DNA of 33,959 nucleotides from Paracoccaceae bacterium (GTDB lineage Bacteria; Pseudomonadota; Alphaproteobacteria; Rhodobacterales; Rhodobacteraceae), in NCBI GenBank assembly GCA_030148745.1, contig JASBSV010000059.1, positions 1-33,959 on the forward strand. The letters run 5' to 3'. Under the pieces are notes generated by a model. It saw nothing but the letters and a program-made list of their open reading frames with translations, searched no databases and was not told where the DNA came from. Shown here piece by piece: positions 5,708 to 14,712 of this stretch (the first letter of the stretch is position 1; the number at the start of each line of letters is the position of its first letter). The translations under genes and the position numbers were made by a program.

Positions 5708-7585
5708 ATGAAGAAGCCAAACGACAACCCCGCCGATCCTTTCAAAAAGGCACTGGCCGACGCAACCCGCGTTCTGGCCGACGATCCCGATCTTGCGGTC
5801 AGTTATTCGGTCGACCCGCCGGGGATGAGCAATGATGCCGTCCGCCTGCCTCAGGTCAGCCGCCGGATGACCCGCGACGAGGTGCTGCTGGCGCGCGGCA
5901 CGGCAGATGCTTTTGCGATGCGGCGCAAGTTTCACGACGACGCCACCCATAACCGTTACGAGCCGCGCGGCCAGATGGCGCGCGATCTGTACGAGGCGAT
6001 GGAATCGGCCCGCTGCGAGGCGATGGGCGCGCGCGACATGCCTGGAACAGCGGGTAATATCGATGCCAAGATCGGATCCGAGGCTGAAAGGCGCGGCTAT
6101 GGCCAGATCACCAAGGCCGCCGATGCGCCGCTGGCCGTCGCTGCCGGCTATATGATCCGGCAACTGGCGACAGGGCGCGATCTGCCGCCGGGGGCGGATA
6201 ATGTGCTTGAGCTTTGGAAAGGGTTCATCGAGGGGCAGGCCGGCGCCACGCTGGACAACCTTGACGAGGTTTTGTCGGATCAGCGCCTCTTTGCACGGCT
6301 CTCGCGGCAGGTGATCGACGATCTGGGCTATGGCGATCAGCTGGGCGATGACCCTGACGGCGAAGACGACGAAGACGACGAGCAGGCCGAAAGCGAAGAA
6401 GACGAAACCCAGGACGAAGATCAAAGCCGCGGCGATGACGAACAGTCCGAGGAGGCCGACGCCTCGCCCGAACAGGCACAGGACGAACAGCAGGACGCCA
6501 GCCAGGCCGAGGTCACCATGGATGACATGGCCGATCAGGAACTGGGCGATGAGGCCGAACTGCCCGATGGCGACGCCCCGATGGAGCCGCCCCCGCCGCA
6601 ACCCGTGTCCGAGGCCGATCCCAACTATGAGGTCTTCGACACCAGCTTTGACGAAGAAATCGGCGCTGAGGAGCTGGCCGAACCGGCCGAGCTTGAGCGT
6701 CTGCGCGCCTATCTCGACCAACAACTTGAGCCACTGAAAGGCGCGGTCAGCCGTTTGGCCAACAAGTTGCAGCGCCGGCTTCAGGCACAGCAGAACCGCA
6801 GTTGGGAGTTTGACCGCGAAGAGGGGATACTGGACGCCGGGCGCCTTGCCCGTGTGGTGGCCAACCCCACAACCCCGCTGTCCTTCAAGGTCGAAAAAGA
6901 TACCGAGTTTCGCGATACCTGCGTGACGCTTTTGCTGGATAACTCAGGCTCGATGCGCGGGCGCCCGATCTCGATCGCGGCGATCTGCGCCGATGTTCTG
7001 GCCCGCACGCTTGAGCGGTGTCAGGTCAAGGTCGAGATCCTCGGCTTTACCACCCGCGCCTGGAAGGGCGGGCAAAGCCGCGAGCGCTGGCTGGCCGAGG
7101 GACGCCCGCAGCAACCCGGGCGCCTGAACGATCTGCGCCACATCATCTATAAATCCGCCGACGCGCCATGGCGGCGGACGCGGCCCAATCTGGGCCTGAT
7201 GATGAAAGAGGGTCTTCTGAAGGAAAACATCGACGGCGAGGCGCTGGAATGGGCGCATCGTCGGATGATCTCGCGCCCCGAGGCGCGCAAGATCCTGATG
7301 GTGATCTCGGACGGGGCGCCGGTGGACGATTCAACGCTTTCCGTGAACCCGGCCAACTATCTGGAAAAACATCTGCGCGATGTGATCGCCATGGTCGAGC
7401 GGCGCCGCGCGGTCGAGCTTTTGGCGATTGGTATCGGCCATGACGTGACGCGGTATTACGACCGGGCCGTGACAATCACCGATGTCGAACAACTGGCCGG
7501 TGCCATGACCGAACAACTGGCCGCGCTTTTCGACAGCGATCCGAGGGCGCGCGCGCGGGTCATGGGAATGAAGCGTGTCAGCTGA
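5708..7585 (+). CDS. cobT: Cobaltochelatase subunit CobT
   Basis: CobT is the second AAA+ complex subunit of the aerobic cobaltochelatase (CobNST). The protein is 625 residues, the usual size. It has an N-terminal domain (about 1-210), a very acidic D/E/Q-rich linker (about 215-310), and a C-terminal von Willebrand A domain. The metal-ion-dependent adhesion site DNSGSMRG begins near residue 411, and later landmarks include [14 protein letters not shown]. The MIDAS domain is thought to mediate ATP-dependent contact with CobN. The ATG at 5708 was chosen; the upstream TTG at 5702 has no better support, and the ribosome site is weak. The stop codon overlaps the next gene as TGATG. It is separated from cobS by three unrelated genes. 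Confidence 0.95.
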   Translation: MKKPNDNPADPFKKALADATRVLADDPDLAVSYSVDPPGMSNDAVRLPQVSRRMTRDEVLLARGTADAFAMRRKFHDDATHNRYEPRGQMARDLYEAMESARCEAMGARDMPGTAGNIDAKIGSEAERRGYGQITKAADAPLAVAAGYMIRQLATGRDLPPGADNVLELWKGFIEGQAGATLDNLDEVLSDQRLFARLSRQVIDDLGYGDQLGDDPDGEDDEDDEQAESEEDETQDEDQSRGDDEQSEEADASPEQAQDEQQDASQAEVTMDDMADQELGDEAELPDGDAPMEPPPPQPVSEADPNYEVFDTSFDEEIGAEELAEPAELERLRAYLDQQLEPLKGAVSRLANKLQRRLQAQQNRSWEFDREEGILDAGRLARVVANPTTPLSFKVEKDTEFRDTCVTLLLDNSGSMRGRPISIAAICADVLARTLERCQVKVEILGFTTRAWKGGQSRERWLAEGRPQQPGRLNDLRHIIYKSADAPWRRTRPNLGLMMKEGLLKENIDGEALEWAHRRMISRPEARKILMVISDGAPVDDSTLSVNPANYLEKHLRDVIAMVERRRAVELLAIGIGHDVTRYYDRAVTITDVEQLAGAMTEQLAALFDSDPRARARVMGMKRVS

Positions 7586-9381
7586 TGTTCCAAAGCTTTG
7601 ATGCCACCACCCGGCCGCAGGACGGGCCACCCCGGCTGAAGGCGCTGCGCGGCGAAATGGCCGCGCGGGATCTGGCGGGGTTTCTGGTACCGCGCGCCGA
7701 TGCCCATCAGGGCGAATATGTCGCCCCGCACGATGAGCGGCTGGCATGGCTGACCGGCTTCACAGGCTCGGCCGGTTTTGCCGCAATCCTGACCGATCAG
7801 GCGGGGGTCTTCATCGACGGGCGCTATCGCTTGCAGGTGCGCGCGCAGGTCGCTGATGAGTTCACGCCGGTCCACTGGCCCGAAACGCAGCTGGCCGACT
7901 GGCTCAAACAGCAGATGCCACAGGGCGGGACCGTTGGCTTTGATCCATGGCTGCACACCGCCGCCGAGATCGGCAAGCTTGAGACCGCCCTGCAAGGCAG
8001 CGATATCACCCTTCAGGCCACGACCAATCTGATCGACCGGATCTGGAGCGATCAGCCCGCCCCGCCCAAGGGCGCGGTAACGGTCTATCCACTTGATCTG
8101 GCTGGTCAAACATCACAGGCAAAACGCCAGGCTATCGCCGCACAGCTAAGCGATGCGGGGCAAAAGGCGGCGGTTCTGACCCTGCCCGACAGCATCGCAT
8201 GGCTTTTGAACCTTCGTGGCAGCGATATCGCCCGGATACCTGTGCCTTTGGCCTTTGCGATCCTGTCGGATGACGCCACGGTTCAGCTTTTTATCGACCC
8301 GGCAAAGACTGCCGGTCTTGAGCCGATTGAAGGCGTCTCACTCCTTACCCCGAGCGATTTTCTCAAGGCATTGGGGAAGCTTTCCGGCCCGGTACGGGTT
8401 GATCCGAAAACCGCGCCTGTCACCATCTTTTCAGCTCTGGCCGAGGCGGGGGTTACCACCGTCCCGGGGGACGATCCGTGCCTTTTGCCCAAAGCGCGCA
8501 AAAACCCCGCCGAGATTGCCGGCACGCGGCAGGCGCATCTGCGCGACGGTGCGGCGATGGTGGAATTTCTGGCATGGCTTGACGGCGCGGCGCCCAAGGG
8601 CGGGCTGACCGAAATCGATGTGGTCGAGAAGCTCGAGGGGTTTCGCCGTGCCACCAACGCCCTGCGTGACATCAGTTTCGACACGATCTGCGGCGCCGGG
8701 CCAAACGGCGCAATCGTACATTACCGGGTGACCCGCGACACCAACAAGCCAATCGAAGAGGGTCAGCTTTTGCTGGTGGATTCAGGCGGGCAATACCTTG
8801 ATGGCACCACCGATATCACCCGCACGGTGGCGATCGGCGGCACGGCCGGCGAGATCGAAAAAGCCGCCTTCACGCGGGTTCTTCAGGGCATGATCGCCCT
8901 GTCGCGCCTGCGCTGGCCACGCGGGCTTGCCGGGCGGGATCTGGATGCATTGGCGCGCTATCCCCTGTGGCTGGCCGGGCAGGACTATGACCATGGCACC
9001 GGCCATGGTGTGGGGGTGTATCTGAGCGTGCATGAGGGACCACAGCGCCTGTCGCGGCTGGGCGAGGTCCCGCTTGATCCGGGGATGATCCTGTCGAACG
9101 AGCCGGGCTATTACCGCGAAGGCGCCTTTGGCATTCGCATCGAAAATCTTATCGCAGTGACCGAGGCGCCGGATATCACGACGGGCGATGATCGGAAAAT
9201 GTTGACATTTGAAACCCTTACATGGGTTCCGATTGACCGCAACCTGATCCTTGCCGGTCAGCTATCGACGCCCGAGCGCGACTGGCTGAACCAGTATCAC
9301 GCCGAGGTCTTTGCAAAAATCGCCCCCCGTGTTAGCGAAGATGCGCGGGCCTGGCTGACCGCCGCAACGCGCCCGATCTGA
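7585..9381 (+). CDS. pepP: Xaa-Pro aminopeptidase (M24B metallopeptidase)
   Basis: A 598-residue three-domain aminopeptidase P that removes N-terminal residues preceding proline; it should be cytoplasmic since no signal peptide is seen. Two creatinase-like N-terminal domains precede the pita-bread catalytic domain (about 310-540). Five dinuclear metal ligands can be read: D in LLVDSGGQYL, D in DGTTDITRT, H in GTGHGVGVYLS, E in ILSNEPGYYREG and E in GIRIENLIAV. A C-terminal segment of about 55 residues follows, as in eukaryote-like and alphaproteobacterial members. The start ATG shares its A with the cobT stop (TGATG), so translation is probably coupled, although no biochemical link to cobaltochelatase is known. 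The symbol is given by family resemblance. Confidence 0.9.
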   Translation: MFQSFDATTRPQDGPPRLKALRGEMAARDLAGFLVPRADAHQGEYVAPHDERLAWLTGFTGSAGFAAILTDQAGVFIDGRYRLQVRAQVADEFTPVHWPETQLADWLKQQMPQGGTVGFDPWLHTAAEIGKLETALQGSDITLQATTNLIDRIWSDQPAPPKGAVTVYPLDLAGQTSQAKRQAIAAQLSDAGQKAAVLTLPDSIAWLLNLRGSDIARIPVPLAFAILSDDATVQLFIDPAKTAGLEPIEGVSLLTPSDFLKALGKLSGPVRVDPKTAPVTIFSALAEAGVTTVPGDDPCLLPKARKNPAEIAGTRQAHLRDGAAMVEFLAWLDGAAPKGGLTEIDVVEKLEGFRRATNALRDISFDTICGAGPNGAIVHYRVTRDTNKPIEEGQLLLVDSGGQYLDGTTDITRTVAIGGTAGEIEKAAFTRVLQGMIALSRLRWPRGLAGRDLDALARYPLWLAGQDYDHGTGHGVGVYLSVHEGPQRLSRLGEVPLDPGMILSNEPGYYREGAFGIRIENLIAVTEAPDITTGDDRKMLTFETLTWVPIDRNLILAGQLSTPERDWLNQYHAEVFAKIAPRVSEDARAWLTAATRPI

Positions 9382-9434
9382 CATCAAACCGACCAGCGCC
9401 GCCCGCAGGGGCCGCCCGACCAAGGAGATCAGCC

Positions 9435-9779
9435 ATGGCCGATCATATCAAGATACGTAAAGCCCCGGGCAAATGGACGGTCCGCGCCGGCGGCGCGGTT
9501 CTGGGCGAAACGGCCAATGCGCTTGAGTTGAGCGAGGGCAGCTATCCTGCCGTCATCTATTTCCCGCGCGCCGATATCGCCATGGCATTCCTGGAAGCCA
9601 GCGCCAAAACCACCCATTGCCCGCATAAGGGGGAGGCGCGGTATTTTTCGATCGTCACCAAAAGCAAAACGCTTGAGGATGCGGTCTGGAGCTATGAGGA
9701 GCCGCTTGCCGGGGTCGCGCAGATCAAGGATCATCTGGCCTTCTATGCCACCGATCTCGTCACCGTCGAACGGATCTGA
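9435..9779 (+). CDS. DUF427 family protein
   Basis: A 114-residue cytoplasmic protein of the DUF427 family. Visible hallmarks are KWTVRAGGAVLGET (13-26), the YFPRADI segment, the conserved TTHCPHKGEARYFSI (about 59-73), and the YEEPLAGVAQIKDHLAFYA block near the end. The Cys-Pro-His-Lys motif is the most conserved part and hints at a catalytic or metal site, but no function is established. The start follows AAGGAG at normal spacing. It sits 53 bases after the aminopeptidase gene on the same strand and converges with the chloride transporter gene. Its role in this context is unknown. Confidence 0.85.
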   Translation: MADHIKIRKAPGKWTVRAGGAVLGETANALELSEGSYPAVIYFPRADIAMAFLEASAKTTHCPHKGEARYFSIVTKSKTLEDAVWSYEEPLAGVAQIKDHLAFYATDLVTVERI

Positions 9780-9810
9780 CCGCCCTGCCCCGCGCCAGTG
9801 ACGGCAAGGC

Positions 9811-11499
9811 TCAGGAATGCTCCTCTGCCGCGGTGGCGGCAAGGGCCCGGTTATAGGCGCGCAAGGCGTCAACCTGATAGATCGCGCCCCAGAGTTCGGG
9901 CGGCGCATCCTCGCCCGAAAGCGTCACCACCGGCACGAAAATCGCATTTGATTGCTCAAAGATCGGCATCACGCTTTCCAGCGTTGCATTGCCATCGACG
10001 TAGATCCCCTGTTCAACCAGCTCCCAGCAGGCATCGGCATCAACTGAACCGCCCTCTTCGACCGGGCGCATGATGCTGGCCACACGGAACATCGACAGCA
10101 GATAGGCCTGCGGCCCTGCGGCCAGATGGATATTGCGCCGCTCAAGCTGGGTCAGAAAGAACGACCGGTCCACAAGGCGCGAGGCCAGCGCGGTCGATAT
10201 CGACACCGCCACCATGACCGCCAGCCCGGTCTGCCAGTCGCCCGTCATCTCGAACACGATCAGCGTGGTGGATATCGGCGCGCCCAGAACCGCAGCGGCC
10301 ACCGCGCCCATGCCGGCCAGCGCATAAAGCGTCTGCGAGCCCGACACATTGGGAAAGACCGAGGTTGCGACAATGCCAAAGGCCAGACCGCACAGCGCCC
10401 CCACCATCAGCGAGGGCGAAAAGATACCGCCGCCCATGCGCCCGGCCATTGTCACCGCCACCGCCACGGTCTTGACGACGGCAAACATCACCACCTGATG
10501 AAAGACAAGATTTCCGGTCAGCGCTGCCGAGGTCGTTTCATACCCCACGCCGATGATATGGGGAAACCATATCGCGATTGCACCCAAAATCGCCCCGGCC
10601 AGCCCCGGGCGCAGCCATCCGGCAAGACCAAGGCGCGCCTGCAGCCGGTCGCCCAGATCATCGGCCCAGAAGATCGAGCGCATCAGCACAACCGCAACCA
10701 GCCCCGACAGAACCCCAAGGATCAGAAAAGCCGGCAGTTCGATGTAAAAAGCCAGGCCACCATGGGTGGCCAGCGTAAACTCGGTCACATTGCCGAACTG
10801 AAGACGGCTGACCACCGTTCCGGCCACCGATGCGATGACGATAGGCGCAAAAGCATGTACCGCAAAATGGCGCAACACCACCTCAAGCGCGAAAAGCGCC
10901 CCGGCAATCGGCGCATTGAAGGATGCCGACACCCCCGCCGCCACAGCGCAGCCCAACAGATCGCGCCCGGTGATGCCATCGGCATTGATCCGCGCCGAAA
11001 CCCAGGCCGAGATTACCGCGGCCAGATGCACAACCGGCCCCTCTCGCCCCGACGATCCACCCGACGACAACGTCACAACCGAAGCCAGCGCCGACGCCAG
11101 ACCGGCGCGCTTTTCCACCCGCCCCTCGCGCAGCGCCGCCCCCTCGATCACATCCGAAACCGACCGGACACGCCCATCGGGGGTAAAGCGGGTCAGGATC
11201 ACCCCCACCGCCAGCCCGCCAAGCACCGGGATCAGCAGGATCCAGTACCAGGGCAACGTCTGGGCGAATGTGGCCAGCAGCCGGACATCCTCGGTGCCGT
11301 AAAAGACGGCCTGCAGCCGATTGACCAGCATCCGGAACAAAAGCGAGGCAAAGCCGGCCATGATGCCGATCACAAGCGCAATGAACCAGAACTGCACCCG
11401 CCCCGGCCCGCGCTGGCGCAACACCGTCCAGCCATCGCGGCAGGCACAGATCACCCGCTCCCAAACCTCACTCTCGGTCACTTTCTTCGGGCGCGCCAT
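9811..11499 (-). CDS. ClC-family chloride transporter/channel with C-terminal CBS region
   Basis: A 562-residue membrane protein with the ClC core (about 35-455) and a C-terminal CBS-pair region (about 470-552). The gating glutamate is present (E153 in GREGP, 151-155), and NAPIAGALFALE (196-206) and GGGIFSPSLMVGA (357-369) are standard ClC motifs. Three functional positions differ from the E. coli exchanger. The GSGIP selectivity motif is replaced by RSVSD near 112-116. The internal proton glutamate position after E206 is V207. The central tyrosine falls in SFFLTQL, giving phenylalanine. The start ATG at 11499 has GGGAGG upstream; a longer frame would overlap the divergent dehydrogenase promoter. 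Whether it is a channel or an exchanger cannot be decided from sequence. Confidence 0.9.
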   Translation of the reverse strand: MARPKKVTESEVWERVICACRDGWTVLRQRGPGRVQFWFIALVIGIMAGFASLLFRMLVNRLQAVFYGTEDVRLLATFAQTLPWYWILLIPVLGGLAVGVILTRFTPDGRVRSVSDVIEGAALREGRVEKRAGLASALASVVTLSSGGSSGREGPVVHLAAVISAWVSARINADGITGRDLLGCAVAAGVSASFNAPIAGALFALEVVLRHFAVHAFAPIVIASVAGTVVSRLQFGNVTEFTLATHGGLAFYIELPAFLILGVLSGLVAVVLMRSIFWADDLGDRLQARLGLAGWLRPGLAGAILGAIAIWFPHIIGVGYETTSAALTGNLVFHQVVMFAVVKTVAVAVTMAGRMGGGIFSPSLMVGALCGLAFGIVATSVFPNVSGSQTLYALAGMGAVAAAVLGAPISTTLIVFEMTGDWQTGLAVMVAVSISTALASRLVDRSFFLTQLERRNIHLAAGPQAYLLSMFRVASIMRPVEEGGSVDADACWELVEQGIYVDGNATLESVMPIFEQSNAIFVPVVTLSGEDAPPELWGAIYQVDALRAYNRALAATAAEEHS

Positions 11500-11570
11500 G
11501 CTTCGCCGTCCTCCCGGGCTTTCCCAATCCCGCCGCTTGACGTAACCTGCCCCGGCAATGGGGGGATACG

Positions 11571-12944
11571 ATGACAATAGAAGCTGCAATCGCCGAGATT
11601 TCTTCCGTCTTAGGCGATCGCCTGACGCGGTCCAAGTCCGTTCTTGAAACCCATGGTCAAAGCGAAACACATTTCGCCCCCGCCCCCCCCGATGCGGTCG
11701 TCTTCCCCAGATCCACCGATGAGGTCTCGCAGATCATGCGCATCTGCACGCGCCACGCCTGTCCGGTGATCCCATGGGGCACGGGCACCTCGCTCGAAGG
11801 GCATTCTCTGGCGATCCGCGGCGGGGTCACTGTGGATTTTTCGCTGATGAATCAGGTTCTGGCGGTCAATGAGGCCGATATGGACGTCACCATCCAGCCC
11901 GGCCTGACGCGAGAAGAGCTTAACCGCCAGTTGCGCGCAACGGGGCTGTTTTTTCCCGTCGATCCCGGCGCCAATGCCTCACTGGGCGGCATGGCTGGCA
12001 CCCGCGCCTCGGGCACCACGGCGGTGCGCTATGGCACGATGCGCGACAATGTCATGGCGCTTGAGGTTGTTCTGGCTGACGGCCGCGTTATCCGTACCGG
12101 CTCGCGTGCCCGCAAATCCTCGGCCGGCTATGATCTGACCGGGCTTTTTGTCGGCTCCGAGGGCACGCTGGGCCTGATCACCGAACTGACGCTGAAACTG
12201 CACGGCCAGCCCGAGGTGATCTCGTCCGGGATCTGCGACTTTGCCAGCATCGCCGATGCGGTCAACACGGTGATCGCCACGATCCAGATGGGTATACCGC
12301 TGGCGCGGATCGAATTCGTCGATGCCGCAACCGCCGCCGCCTTCAACGCCTATGCCGGAACGCAAATGCCGCTCAAACCGCATCTTCTGGTCGAGTTTCA
12401 CGGCTCCGCCGCAGGTGTCGCCGATCAGGCCGGGCAGTTTTCTGAAATCGTCGCGGACTTCGATGGCTCCGATTTCCAATGGTCAGACCAGACCGAAGAC
12501 CGCCGCGCACTCTGGGCCCTGCGCCACAACGCCTATTACGCGATCCTGCAATCGCGCAAAGGCGCCACGGCGCTGGTCACCGATGTCTGCGTGCCGATCT
12601 CGCGCCTGGCTCAGGCGGTCGAGGAAACCCGCGCCGATATCGCCGCCTCTTTCCTCGACGGCCCTATTCTGGGCCATGTCGGCGACGGCAATTTCCACGT
12701 CGTCCTGATGGTCAAACCCGGAGATGAGGCGGAACTCGCCGAGGCGCGCGCGCTGGCCTCCCGCATGGCCGAAAGATCGCTCGCCCTCGGCGGCACCATC
12801 ACCGGCGAACATGGCATCGGCATGGGCAAGCTCGATCACATGCAGGCCGAACATGGCGAGGCCTGGGCGATCATGGGCGATCTCAAACAATGCCTTGATC
12901 CCGGCAATATCCTCAACCCGGGAAAAATGGTCAGGCTGAACTGA
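11571..12944 (+). CDS. FAD-linked D-lactate dehydrogenase (cytochrome)/glycolate oxidase GlcD-like
   Basis: A 457-residue flavoprotein of the VAO/PCMH family. The FAD-binding domain covers about 38-215 (VIPWGTGTSLEGHSL; PGANASLGGMAGTRASGTTA; KSSAGYDLTGLFVGSEGTLG). The FAD-oxidase C-terminal domain carries LGHVGDGNFHVV and GTITGEHGIGMGK, whose histidines bind the metal and substrate in the D-lactate dehydrogenase group. Such enzymes oxidise D-2-hydroxyacids and pass electrons to cytochrome c or quinone. Overall resemblance is closest to D-lactate dehydrogenase (cytochrome), but glycolate and D-2-hydroxyglutarate are alternatives. The start is 71 bases from the divergent transporter gene with GGGGGATACG upstream. 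No partner subunits (GlcE/GlcF) are adjacent, which favours a single-subunit enzyme. Confidence 0.88.
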   Translation: MTIEAAIAEISSVLGDRLTRSKSVLETHGQSETHFAPAPPDAVVFPRSTDEVSQIMRICTRHACPVIPWGTGTSLEGHSLAIRGGVTVDFSLMNQVLAVNEADMDVTIQPGLTREELNRQLRATGLFFPVDPGANASLGGMAGTRASGTTAVRYGTMRDNVMALEVVLADGRVIRTGSRARKSSAGYDLTGLFVGSEGTLGLITELTLKLHGQPEVISSGICDFASIADAVNTVIATIQMGIPLARIEFVDAATAAAFNAYAGTQMPLKPHLLVEFHGSAAGVADQAGQFSEIVADFDGSDFQWSDQTEDRRALWALRHNAYYAILQSRKGATALVTDVCVPISRLAQAVEETRADIAASFLDGPILGHVGDGNFHVVLMVKPGDEAELAEARALASRMAERSLALGGTITGEHGIGMGKLDHMQAEHGEAWAIMGDLKQCLDPGNILNPGKMVRLN

Positions 12945-12966
12945 GCGCGCCCCTTCCGCTTGGCCC

Positions 12967-12985
12967 AAATATCCCCGCCGGAGGC
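12967..12985 (-). repeat. Possible dispersed intergenic element typical of Rhodobacterales
   Basis: On the minus strand this is GCCTCCGGCGGGGATATTT, lying in the 63-base gap between two convergent genes. I recall very similar GC-then-ATATTT elements in many Rhodobacterales gene ends, which would make it a dispersed repeat or terminator-like element. Only one clear copy is in this window, so the repeat status is from memory and unverified. Confidence 0.4.
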
Positions 12986-13007
12986 ATCCGCCCCTGCCGC
13001 CCGCGCC

Positions 13008-14675
13008 TCAGGCCGGGGCGCCTGCTTGTCCGCCAAGCAAGGCCCGCGCCGCGCCGCGCGCCTCTTCGGTGACTGTGTCGCCCGACAGCATCCGCGCGAT
13101 CTCGTCAACCCGTTCGGCCGCATCCAACGGCACCACGGTCGATATCGTCTGCTTGCCGCGCAGCTCTTTTTCCACCCGCCAGTGGTGACCGCCCAGGGCC
13201 GCGACCTGCGGTGAATGGGTCACAACCAGAACCTGCGCATCCCCGGCCAGCGCGGCCAGACGCCGGCCCACAGCATCGGCGGTGGCCCCGCCCACGCCCC
13301 GGTCGATTTCGTCAAAGATCAGCGTCAGATCGGGCGCATTGGCGGTCAGGCAAACCTTCAGCGCCAGAAGAAACCGGCTCAGCTCCCCGCCCGAGGCGAT
13401 CTTGTTGAGATCACCTGCCGGGGCACCGGGGTTGGTTGCCACCCGAAATGCCACCGCATCCGTGCCCTCGGGGCCCGGCTCGGCATCGGTGATGCGCGTT
13501 GCAAAGACGGCGCGCTCCATCTTCAGCGGTGCCAGCTCGGACGCCATCGCCCGGTCAAGCCGCACCGCCGCCTTTTTGCGCGCATCGCTCAAGCCCGCCG
13601 CGGCCTGCCCATAGGCTTCCTCGGCGGCCGAAAGATCGGCGCGCAGCCGCTCCAGATCCGCGCCGCCGCGATCCAGCGCGGCCAGCCGCGCGCTCAGCTG
13701 CCGGCCCAGATCGCTCAGATCGTCGGGCAGGACATCATGTTTGCGTGCCAAGGCGCGGATCGCAAAAAGCCGCTCCTCGGTGGTTTCCAGATCCAGAGGG
13801 TCGAACTCCATCGCGCGCAGGCAATCCTCAACCCCCTGCTCGGCCTCGGCCAGTGCCGTTACCGCCCGCTCCAGCGCTTCGAGCGGTGCATCAAGCCGCC
13901 CCTCGGCCTGATCGCTCACCCCGTGCAGCCAGCGCATCGCATCGCTCATCAGCGCCTCGGCCCCCGACCCGCCTATCGCTTCCAGCGCCTTGGCAATATC
14001 GCTGCGGATCCGCTCGGCCGCCTGCATCAGGCGGCGGCGGGCGTCCAGATCGGCCTCTTCACCCTCTGCCGGGGCCAGCGCCTCAAGCTCTTCTGCGGCA
14101 TGGCGCAGAAAATCCTCCTCGCCGCGCAGCGCTTCAAGCCCGGCCTCGGCGGCGGCAAGATCGCGGCGCGCGGCCTGCAGCCGGATCCAGGCTTGCCGGG
14201 TCTTGTCCCGCTGCGCTTCTGTTGCGCCAAATTCGTCCAGAAGCTGGCGGTGCCCGCGCGGGTTCAAAAGCCCCCGGTCGTCGTGCTGGCCGTGCAATTC
14301 AACCAAAGTGTCGGACAAAAGCCGCAGGACATCACCGCTGGTGCGCCGGTCGTTGACAAAGGCAGTCTTGCGACCATCGCGGCTGTTAACGCGGCGCAGG
14401 ATCAGTTCCGGGCCGCCCGGCAGGCCCGCCTCTTCCAGAACCGTATGGGCGGCATGTTCCGGCGGCAGATCGAACCAGGCCGTCACTTCGCCCTGATCGG
14501 CGCCCTCGCGCACGAGATCGGCGCGCCCGCGCCAGCCAAGGACAAAGCCCAGACTGTCCAGAAGGATCGATTTTCCGGCCCCGGTTTCACCCGTCAGCAC
14601 ATTCAACCCGGTCTGAAATTCCAGTACCAGCCGATCAATGATCAGCATATCCCGGATATCCAATCCACGCAGCAT
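13008..14675 (-). CDS. recN: DNA repair protein RecN
   Basis: A 555-residue SMC-like ATPase that acts in recombinational double-strand break repair. Walker A is GETGAGKS (29-36). The ABC signature is IASGGELSRFLLALK and Walker B is LTLIFDEIDRGVGG, both near the C-terminal end, with a long coiled-coil rich in Ala, Glu and Arg between. The start ATG at 14675 was chosen because the conserved MLRGLDIRDM begins there and GAGAG lies upstream; the frame extends further but overlaps bamD. It lies 37 bases after bamD on the same strand, so co-transcription is likely. No alphaproteobacterial LexA box (GTTC-N7-GTTC) was seen in the short gap. Confidence 0.95.
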   Translation of the reverse strand: MLRGLDIRDMLIIDRLVLEFQTGLNVLTGETGAGKSILLDSLGFVLGWRGRADLVREGADQGEVTAWFDLPPEHAAHTVLEEAGLPGGPELILRRVNSRDGRKTAFVNDRRTSGDVLRLLSDTLVELHGQHDDRGLLNPRGHRQLLDEFGATEAQRDKTRQAWIRLQAARRDLAAAEAGLEALRGEEDFLRHAAEELEALAPAEGEEADLDARRRLMQAAERIRSDIAKALEAIGGSGAEALMSDAMRWLHGVSDQAEGRLDAPLEALERAVTALAEAEQGVEDCLRAMEFDPLDLETTEERLFAIRALARKHDVLPDDLSDLGRQLSARLAALDRGGADLERLRADLSAAEEAYGQAAAGLSDARKKAAVRLDRAMASELAPLKMERAVFATRITDAEPGPEGTDAVAFRVATNPGAPAGDLNKIASGGELSRFLLALKVCLTANAPDLTLIFDEIDRGVGGATADAVGRRLAALAGDAQVLVVTHSPQVAALGGHHWRVEKELRGKQTISTVVPLDAAERVDEIARMLSGDTVTEEARGAARALLGGQAGAPA

Positions 14676-14712
14676 CGGTTCTCTCACACGTCGATCAGGC
14701 CGGGCGCGCGGG

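Noticed and set aside
5684-6724. Minus-strand open frame with hydrophobic stretches opposite cobT
   Set aside because: The Leu/Val/Phe-rich part is just the reverse reading of the acidic Asp/Glu linker of CobT, so the apparent membrane segments are artefacts.
10126-11574. Long plus-strand open frame opposite the ClC gene
   Set aside because: Antisense to a clear membrane transporter; its His/Arg/Gln-rich product has no domain features.
14676-14712. SOS (LexA) box upstream of recN
   Set aside because: Only one GTTC half-site is present; no second half follows at seven bases.
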